From Citrifermentans bemidjiense Bem (lineage in GTDB: Bacteria; Desulfobacterota; Desulfuromonadia; Geobacterales; Geobacteraceae): 64,000 nucleotides of DNA. Below, piece by piece: positions 58,235 through 64,000 of the stretch. The translations under genes were made by a program, and so were the position numbers. The notes beneath the pieces were generated by a model. That model ran no database searches, was not told the DNA's origin, and saw only the letters and a list, made by a program, of their open reading frames with translations. Positions within the stretch are counted from its first letter, which is position 1; each line of letters opens with the position of its first letter. The stretch covers positions 3,595,501-3,659,500 of the forward strand of contig NC_011146.1 in assembly GCF_000020725.1 (NCBI RefSeq). Reading direction: 5' to 3'.

Positions 58235-58579
58235 GATTCGTCTCCTTTAGGCATAAAAGTGCATCATAGACAAGGTAAGAACCCTATCATTCAATAAAGT
58301 TCAGCGAATATACCTAAATGTTTACAATTAGAAAAGAAAAATATGCGGCTGCACAAGGTTGCTTGCTTCAAGCTCTGTCAAAACAAGTTCTCCGTCGATA
58401 AACAGGCATCGATCTCCTCCATTGAGTCGATGGCGTTACAGGAATACAGCTAAAGTCCTGTAGTTTTTTATCCGAAGACTTCTGACAGGGTGGTACTGCA
58501 CACGTAGTAGCAATGGAGTTCACTTGCAATGGCAGCTTTGGTCTTTGTCTGGGGTTGAAGCTTCTCTTGGAGATCATTC
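58235..58579 (+). other. Intergenic region with terminator-like hairpin
   Basis: 345 nt between divergent genes, with no supported gene. At 58437-58469 TACAGGA-(12)-TCCTGTA is followed by GTTTTTT, an intrinsic-terminator shape on the plus strand about 110 nt before the pseudopilin gene. Just upstream CATCGA...TCGATG (58407-58432) can form a second stem. It could be an attenuator, but I could not match it to a known riboswitch such as GEMM. Confidence 0.4.
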
Positions 58580-59095
58580 GTGCGGAATAATCAGCAGGTA
58601 ACACGCTTGATCCTATCTGGAGCGGAAACGCCGGAGATGCACTCCGGCCAGCGAGGATTCAGCCTGATCGAACTACTCACAGTCGTAGCTATCATCGGCA
58701 TACTGGCGGCTATAGCTCTACCTGCGTTCTCCGACTATGTCTACAAGGCGCGCGTCGCCCGCTGCAAAGCAGAGATCGTGACGCTGCAAACCTCGATCAC
58801 GGCCTATAAAATCAGCAACAACCACCAGCCGGATACACTGGCAGAGGCAGGCTACGAGAACCTTCTGGACCCTTGGGGGCATCCTTATCGATACCTGAAC
58901 ATCGCAGACGGCTCGGTAAAAGGTAAAGGGAGTTTCCGAAAGGACCGCTTCCTCAATCCCCTCAACTCGGATTTCGACCTCTACAGCATGGGTGCGGACG
59001 GCTTGAGCCGCACCCCGCTAAGCGCCGCGGAAAGCCATGACGACGTCATTCGTGCCAGCAATGGCGGGTTTATCGGCCTGGCATCGGATTTCTAG
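58580..59095 (+). CDS. Type IV pilin/GspG-like pseudopilin
   Basis: 171 residues. Prepilin cleavage motif RG|FSLIELLTVVAIIGILAAIALPAF (Glu5 present), then a GspG-like region with DPWGHPYRYLN, typical of major pseudopilins. GTG start at 58580 with GGAGA 6 nt before; an ATG at 58637 would give a shorter, more usual leader. Likely part of a type II secretion or type IV pilus-like machine whose other genes are elsewhere. Confidence 0.9.
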   Translation: MRNNQQVTRLILSGAETPEMHSGQRGFSLIELLTVVAIIGILAAIALPAFSDYVYKARVARCKAEIVTLQTSITAYKISNNHQPDTLAEAGYENLLDPWGHPYRYLNIADGSVKGKGSFRKDRFLNPLNSDFDLYSMGADGLSRTPLSAAESHDDVIRASNGGFIGLASDF

Positions 59096-59107
59096 CAGGG
59101 GGCGGGC

Positions 59108-61249
59108 ATGAAACTCAACTTTGCATTCATACGAAGAGGAGTAGGAAGGCGCATCTTCGGCCTCTTCGTCGCCTGTGCACTGCTCCCCGTGTGCGCCTTG
59201 GCGGTGCTGTCGCTGCGGCAGGTCGCCGAAAGCACCCGCAACGAAAGCCGTGTTCTGCTGAGGCACACCAGCAAAAACGCCGCCATGGCCATCCATCAAG
59301 TCCTGCTCATGCTGCAGATCGAGCTTAAAGCTCAGGCGTCTTCAGTCACAGGGGTCCCTTCCAGACCGGGGAGGGGTGAGCGCCAGGCGCTGTCCGAAAG
59401 CATGCAGGAAAGGCTCACGGCAGTCACCATGTTCAACCGGGGGAAAGCTAGAAACATCTTCGGCGCCCCCTGCCCGCTTCCGCAGCTGACTGCGACAGCG
59501 AAAGAGCATCTCGCCCTGGGGAAGATGCTGATGTTCTTGCAGGCAGCAGGAACGGGACCCAGTCGGATCTTCATCGCCACCTCTTTGGACAAGAACCCAG
59601 ACGAAACGCTTTTGGTTGGAGAGGTCAACGGGAGTTACCTCTGGGAGGTTGTCGGCTACACTCTTCCACCCGGCATATCCATCTGCATACTCGATCCGGC
59701 AGGCAAGGCGCTGTTCACCTCTGTTGCACCGGTGCCGGCTTTCATTGAGCGGGTAAAGGCGGAGCTGACAAAATCGACCATCGGCGGTTTTGAGGCGCGC
59801 CAGGACAACAGGTCCTATCTCGTCAGTTACTGGCAACTCTTCCTGGAATCTTCCTTCTGCGCCGAACCGCTTACCGTTGTCACCAGTCAGTCCGCCCATG
59901 ACGCTTACCTTTCCTTCGGCAAATTTGCCCGTACCTTCTATCTGGTGGCGTCACTGACATTACTCGTGGTGATTTTCATAAGTAGCCGGCAGATACGCAG
60001 GAATCTGCTTCCCCTCACCATCCTGAAGGAAGGGGCAGAGAAAATAAGCCAAGGGGATTTCGATCACAAGGTGACGATCAACAGTGACGACGAGTTTGCA
60101 AGACTCGCCGACTCTTTCAACGAGATGTCGGACCACCTGAAGATGCATTTTTACATTCTGACCGAGACGTCTCTTATCGTGCGAAAGGTACTGTCAGGCC
60201 ACAACAATGAGGAAATCGTCGAAGCGGTTTTGACTAACCTGCACACAATCATCCCATGCGACTGGATTTGCGTTTCTTTGATGCACCCGATGATCAAGGA
60301 CATGACGGTTAATTTCAGTAGCCGCTGCACGCCTGCAGGGCCCGAGGCCATTAAGCAGAGCGTCACCGTGCTGAAATCGCAAGAGACGTCGATGCTGCAC
60401 AAAAACGGCGAGAGCCTGGAAGTCGCCGCAGGCGGCAAGCCTTTTAGCGCTTTCCTTGCCCCCATCGCAGCGGAAGGGGCGCGGGACACTTTCCTCGTTC
60501 CCGTGTTTTTCAAAAAAAGCCTTTACGCGATCCTCACCCTGGGATACAGGCAGAAACCCGAGCACGTCCGCGAAGATCTGTTGCGGGCCCGGCAGATAGC
60601 GGACCAGATAGCGATAGCGCTCGAGAACGTCCGTCTCATCGAGGAATTGAACAACCTGAACCTGGGGACCATACGAGCCCTGGCCAATGCCGTCGACGCC
60701 AAATCCCCCTGGACCTCGGGCCATTCCTTGAGGGTAACCAACATCGCCCTCAACATCGGCAGGGAATTGGGGCTTTCCGCGACGGAACTGGAATCGCTGC
60801 ATAGAGGCGGATTGTTCCACGACATCGGCAAGATCGGCGTTCCCGAATCGATACTGGACAAGCCGGGCAAACTGACAGACGAAGAGTTCGCAACGATACG
60901 CAAGCATCCCGAAATAGGTGTCGAGATCCTCAACCCTATCGAGGCGTACCACAAGCTCATTCCCATAGTGCTCCAGCATCATGAATGGTTTAACGGAAAA
61001 GGCTATCCCAATGGGCTGGCCGGAGACGCCATCTCGCCGCTTGCCCGCATCCTGGCAGTGGCGGACGTCTACGACGCCTTGATCTCCGACCGTCCTTACC
61101 GGCAGGGATGGGAGTTCGGGCGGGTGCTGTCGTATCTGGAGGAAAGCTCCGGGACCCAGTTCGACCCGGTAGTAATACAGGCGGTCCTCAGAATGAGTAA
61201 CCGCGGCACCCTGGAGTCTTCGCCCCTTCTCTACCAGGAGACGGCATGA
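59108..61249 (+). CDS. HD-GYP domain c-di-GMP phosphodiesterase-type sensor
   Basis: 713 residues. N-terminal helix (IFGLFVACALLPVCALAVL), a periplasmic sensor region of about 240 residues, a second helix (LVASLTLLVVIFI), HAMP (about 295-345), GAF-like (370-510), then HD-GYP: GLFHDIGKIGVP, HHEWFNGKGYP, VADVYDAL. The active-site residues are intact, so it probably hydrolyses c-di-GMP in response to a periplasmic signal. 12 nt after the pseudopilin gene. Confidence 0.93.
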   Translation: MKLNFAFIRRGVGRRIFGLFVACALLPVCALAVLSLRQVAESTRNESRVLLRHTSKNAAMAIHQVLLMLQIELKAQASSVTGVPSRPGRGERQALSESMQERLTAVTMFNRGKARNIFGAPCPLPQLTATAKEHLALGKMLMFLQAAGTGPSRIFIATSLDKNPDETLLVGEVNGSYLWEVVGYTLPPGISICILDPAGKALFTSVAPVPAFIERVKAELTKSTIGGFEARQDNRSYLVSYWQLFLESSFCAEPLTVVTSQSAHDAYLSFGKFARTFYLVASLTLLVVIFISSRQIRRNLLPLTILKEGAEKISQGDFDHKVTINSDDEFARLADSFNEMSDHLKMHFYILTETSLIVRKVLSGHNNEEIVEAVLTNLHTIIPCDWICVSLMHPMIKDMTVNFSSRCTPAGPEAIKQSVTVLKSQETSMLHKNGESLEVAAGGKPFSAFLAPIAAEGARDTFLVPVFFKKSLYAILTLGYRQKPEHVREDLLRARQIADQIAIALENVRLIEELNNLNLGTIRALANAVDAKSPWTSGHSLRVTNIALNIGRELGLSATELESLHRGGLFHDIGKIGVPESILDKPGKLTDEEFATIRKHPEIGVEILNPIEAYHKLIPIVLQHHEWFNGKGYPNGLAGDAISPLARILAVADVYDALISDRPYRQGWEFGRVLSYLEESSGTQFDPVVIQAVLRMSNRGTLESSPLLYQETA

Positions 61250-61282
61250 CGGTTGCGGCTTTAAAGGCGAGGTTGAAAGGCC

Positions 61283-62209
61283 ATGAAAATCATCTGTCCT
61301 AACTGCCACCACCGGCACCGGGGGCACATACCTCAAAGCACGATTACGCCTTTTTCACTGGTCTGCGCCCGATGCTCCACGGAGTTCCTGGTGAACTGGA
61401 AAATCAGGCTGGCAGGAAAGACGGACGACACCATCGTCGTCTGTTCCTGGTGCGCCGCAAAGCAACCGGACTCCGATCGATGCCAATACTGCGGGCGCCC
61501 CTTCTATGACTATGCCCACTGCAGGCAAACGCCAAGAAGAGCACCGAAGGCCAACCCAAAACGACGCGACGAAAAACCGGTTCAGGCTCAGCGGGCCGCA
61601 CAAGGGGTTCCCGATACGCGGCGGGTGGCGGGTAGATTCCCTTCTGCCGCCAGACGGAAAATCTGCATGCTGGCATTAACGGCAATAGCTGTTCTTGGTA
61701 TCTCGCTGAACTCCTTCTGGCACAAAAACAGCGAACAGCAGTACCTGACCAATTACGTGATCGCGCTTTACGGCATCCGGTCCGGGCTTGAGTTGAGCGG
61801 CAGGACATGCAGCGACATCGCCGCCGACTGGCAGAAGGACCTCGATGCAGGGAGGGAGGTGTCGAACGATATAAGCAGGAAGGAATCGGAAGACCTGGCG
61901 ACAGTGAAGCGCGAGATCGACCTGGTAATGAGCAAGCTGAAACCGGCTCCGGAGAAGTTGGGCAGAAGTAGTGCAAAGCTGCAAGAGATGTATGACATCT
62001 ATCTTGAGGTACACACCTTGGCGAACAGGCCCTTCGGCTCACCAAAGAGCATCATTTCGACGGTCGACAGCTTAAAGACCGCTTTTCGGCTGAAGGTTCG
62101 CGAGCTGAAACAGATCATGCCCCCGCAACTCTCAGACGAAATCACCAAGTCGGCCGTCAAATACGATCTGACTTTCCTGGACCAGGAAAACGCAACGGGG
62201 GAGAGGTAG
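61283..62209 (+). CDS. Zinc-ribbon membrane protein
   Basis: 308 residues. Two cysteine-pair ribbons at the N-terminus (CPNC...CARC; CSWC...CQYCGRP, residues 5-75), a basic linker, one membrane helix (ICMLALTAIAVLGISLNSF, about 131-150) and a helical C-terminal part of about 155 residues outside the cytoplasm. Follows the HD-GYP gene by 33 nt. Function unknown. Confidence 0.78.
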   Translation: MKIICPNCHHRHRGHIPQSTITPFSLVCARCSTEFLVNWKIRLAGKTDDTIVVCSWCAAKQPDSDRCQYCGRPFYDYAHCRQTPRRAPKANPKRRDEKPVQAQRAAQGVPDTRRVAGRFPSAARRKICMLALTAIAVLGISLNSFWHKNSEQQYLTNYVIALYGIRSGLELSGRTCSDIAADWQKDLDAGREVSNDISRKESEDLATVKREIDLVMSKLKPAPEKLGRSSAKLQEMYDIYLEVHTLANRPFGSPKSIISTVDSLKTAFRLKVRELKQIMPPQLSDEITKSAVKYDLTFLDQENATGER

Positions 62210-62265
62210 TCCTCCGTGTCCAGCGTAGACCTCAGGGTCCTCTGTGTTCCGCTTCGGTTCGTTCC

Positions 62266-64000
62266 CTAATCGAACTCCAGCTTATAGTAGAGGTCGGCGC
62301 CGCTTTCGCTGCCGCTTTGGGTCTCTATCTGCCAACGCCGGTAGATGTCGTAACGGAGCCTGAAGAGGTTTTCCCCGGTGATGAGCGAGCGCCCGTAGCT
62401 CAGGTAAAGCTCCGGGGTCAGGTATTTGCCGACGGTGAACAGGGACTGCCCGCCTGCGGGTTCGGCCGCCGCGGCGCCGCCTGGGGTGGTAGATATCTCC
62501 TTGTAACCCATCCTTCCGGCCTTGGAGGTGTCCACCGTCTCCAGCCCGAGCGTGCTCAGCCCCAGCCGGTCCTTCACCTGTTCCTGCACGGATTCGGACT
62601 TGCCGAATGAGAAAAGAGAAGCTGCCGCGGTTGCCAGAAGGGCCCCCTGCTCACCGCTCGCGCCTAGCGGGTGGCCTAAAACCATGTAGGCGAGGATGTC
62701 GACCTCGGGCATGGGAGGCTCGGAGTACAGCTTCACCACCGGGGTGTTCAGGAATCCCCCCACGGTGACACCGGCCTTGACATCGCCGACCGTGCGCAGC
62801 GCGAGGATGTCGAGCGTGGGACGGTTTACCGGGTCGTTCACGTAGTAGATGCGTCCGCGCACGATCTCGAGATCCATGCCGTAGGCGCGGTAGCGTCCCT
62901 GGACCACGCGGATCTCGCCGGAGCTCTCGATGTTGTCGATTCCCTTCAGCACGAGGTCCATGTCGCCTACCAGGCGCGCGTCGATGCCGGAGGCCTCTAC
63001 CCGGACCTTGTCGCCCAATACCACCTTGACCCGCCCATCGAGCACCAGCGGGAAGGGCTTTCGCGCGCTTTCGGCCGGCGCCCCCTCCAGGATCACGTCG
63101 GAACTCGCCGTTTCCGCCTGGTGCGCCGGCGACCCCAGGATCAGCATCTCGGGGACCCCGATCTCGCCCTGCAGGGTCACCCGGTCCCCTTCGCCCTTGA
63201 AGGTTAGCTGCGGCGAGGTCGTCATGCGGAGTTCCGGCAGGTAGACGGTCTGGAACCCTTGTCCGCTCAAGGTGCCGGTGTACCCGGCGATCTCCCTGCC
63301 GTTTAGCTGCACCAACAGATTCCCCACCAGTTCCCCCTCGCCGGAGCGGGCGCGCAGCCTTTCTATGCGTATCTGGTTGTGGGTTAGGAGGGCGGAGAGT
63401 TCAACGCCGGTGAGGCGGATTCCGGCGCTCGGGAGGTAGGCTCCGGCATCGGCGAGCCTGAGGCTCCCGACCAGCGCGGGGTCGCCCCAGGTGCCGCTCA
63501 GGGTGAGGTCGAGATCGAGGGCGCCGTGGGTCTCCTGGACCAGCCCCGGGAAAAGCGAGGTGAGGAAACCGCTTTCCTTCACTTTGCCGGCGAAACTCCC
63601 CCGCACCGCGCCTCGCGGGTCCTGCGCCACGGGGAGCCGGGCGGGAATGGGGAGCAGGATGTTCCCCTGAGCCTGCCCGTAGTCGGCAAGGGCCAGCGCC
63701 AGGTTACCGGTGAGCGTCTCGCCGCGCCAGGCGAAGGTGAGCGTGGCCGAGCGGAGGTTTGCGCCGATCACTCCGTTGCCCCCCTGCCAGCTCGCCCTCC
63801 CCTGGGAGAAGCCTGCCTCGCCGCTCAATTCGAGACGCTGCCCCGGCATGAGCCTGCCGTTGGCCTGTCCGCTCAGCTCCCCTTTGAGGTCCAGCGTCCC
63901 CGGAAGCCACGGCTTCAAGAGTTCGGGGCGGATGCCGCTCCAGCGCGCGGAAAGATCGCCCGTCTCCGGGATATTGAACCCGGCCGGGGAGTTGGAGAAG
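62266..64000 (-). CDS. TamB-like translocation/assembly protein, partial
   Basis: At least 577 residues; the N-terminus lies beyond the right edge, since the frame is open to base 64000. Repeating beta-strand pattern with many GxLxG turns, and a C-terminal DUF490/TamB domain: YYVNDPVNRPTLDILALRTVGDVKAGVTVGGFLNTPVV, then MVLGHPLGASGEQGALL, ending in a barrel-like YRLRYDIYRRWQ...YYKLEFD. Acts in lipid or outer-membrane protein traffic with BamA-type partners. Confidence 0.88.
   Translation of the reverse strand, partial: FSNSPAGFNIPETGDLSARWSGIRPELLKPWLPGTLDLKGELSGQANGRLMPGQRLELSGEAGFSQGRASWQGGNGVIGANLRSATLTFAWRGETLTGNLALALADYGQAQGNILLPIPARLPVAQDPRGAVRGSFAGKVKESGFLTSLFPGLVQETHGALDLDLTLSGTWGDPALVGSLRLADAGAYLPSAGIRLTGVELSALLTHNQIRIERLRARSGEGELVGNLLVQLNGREIAGYTGTLSGQGFQTVYLPELRMTTSPQLTFKGEGDRVTLQGEIGVPEMLILGSPAHQAETASSDVILEGAPAESARKPFPLVLDGRVKVVLGDKVRVEASGIDARLVGDMDLVLKGIDNIESSGEIRVVQGRYRAYGMDLEIVRGRIYYVNDPVNRPTLDILALRTVGDVKAGVTVGGFLNTPVVKLYSEPPMPEVDILAYMVLGHPLGASGEQGALLATAAASLFSFGKSESVQEQVKDRLGLSTLGLETVDTSKAGRMGYKEISTTPGGAAAAEPAGGQSLFTVGKYLTPELYLSYGRSLITGENLFRLRYDIYRRWQIETQSGSESGADLYYKLEFD

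Noticed and set aside
58370-58580. Possible GEMM (c-di-GMP) riboswitch before the pseudopilin gene
   Set aside because: Hairpins are present, but the conserved GEMM core and tetraloop-receptor sequences are not found.

Overview
The window is a GC-rich chromosomal stretch from a deltaproteobacterium of the Geobacter group (order Geobacterales; Geobacter, Citrifermentans or Geomonas-like). The assignment rests on gene content: a decaheme c-type cytochrome with an MtrB/PioB-type porin, a Hyb-type uptake [NiFe] hydrogenase with a complete hyp maturation set, many two-component and c-di-GMP proteins (PilZ, HD-GYP), sigma-54 promoters, and a Ptb/Buk pair. I saw no rRNA or tRNA gene, no CRISPR array and no intact transposase gene.

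Layout. 0.2-3.1 kb (minus): yceD-rpmF-plsX-fabH lipid/ribosome operon behind a near-consensus sigma-70 promoter. 3.1-5.1 kb: SppA peptidase, a YfcE-type phosphoesterase, a small Cys-tailed protein. 5.2-10.7 kb (minus): a five-gene operon of Mla-type ABC ATPase, decaheme cytochrome, outer-membrane porin, TrpX-like binding protein and a lone receiver domain. This combination is the best candidate here for an undescribed system. 10.8-14.7 kb (minus): histone-deacetylase-family operon with a TPR protein, a CoA-binding protein and a 31-aa membrane protein. 14.9-17.8 kb (plus): sigma-54-driven ammonium transporter, an MshEN-receiver protein and a PilZ protein.

17.9-34.7 kb (minus) is one large hydrogenase locus. 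In order of transcription it holds a MEDS/PAS histidine kinase, an NtrC-type regulator, a second kinase, hypA, a perfect-consensus sigma-54 promoter, hybO-hybA-hybB-hybC-hybD, tatA, then hypB-hypF-hypC-hypD-hypE. Signal input, regulator, promoter, structural genes, maturation and Tat export therefore sit together.

34.8-43.9 kb: a small Cys-rich protein, a spermidine-synthase-like methyltransferase, RsgA, then an operon of butyrate kinase, an XRE-cupin-phosphotransbutyrylase fusion, a glycerophosphodiester phosphodiesterase, an acyltransferase-hydrolase fusion and a HAD phosphatase. 44.2-46.7 kb is a decayed signalling patch: fragments of a second cheW and an MCP, an intact CheW, and a LuxR-type response regulator broken by several frameshifts.

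46.7-64 kb: assorted housekeeping and accessory genes (DUF2520 dehydrogenase-like protein, L,D-transpeptidase, MobA, CysM with an odd C-terminus, nucleoside deoxyribosyltransferase-like protein, MFS transporter, MBL hydrolase, epoxide-hydrolase-like enzyme), an ECF sigma factor/methyltransferase pair, a pseudopilin/HD-GYP cluster, and a TamB-like gene running off the right edge. Starts were often re-chosen from ribosome-binding sites. Several are non-ATG (TTG for yceD, hypE and the deacetylase; probably CTG for the binding protein). All function calls come from reading motifs, without database searches.
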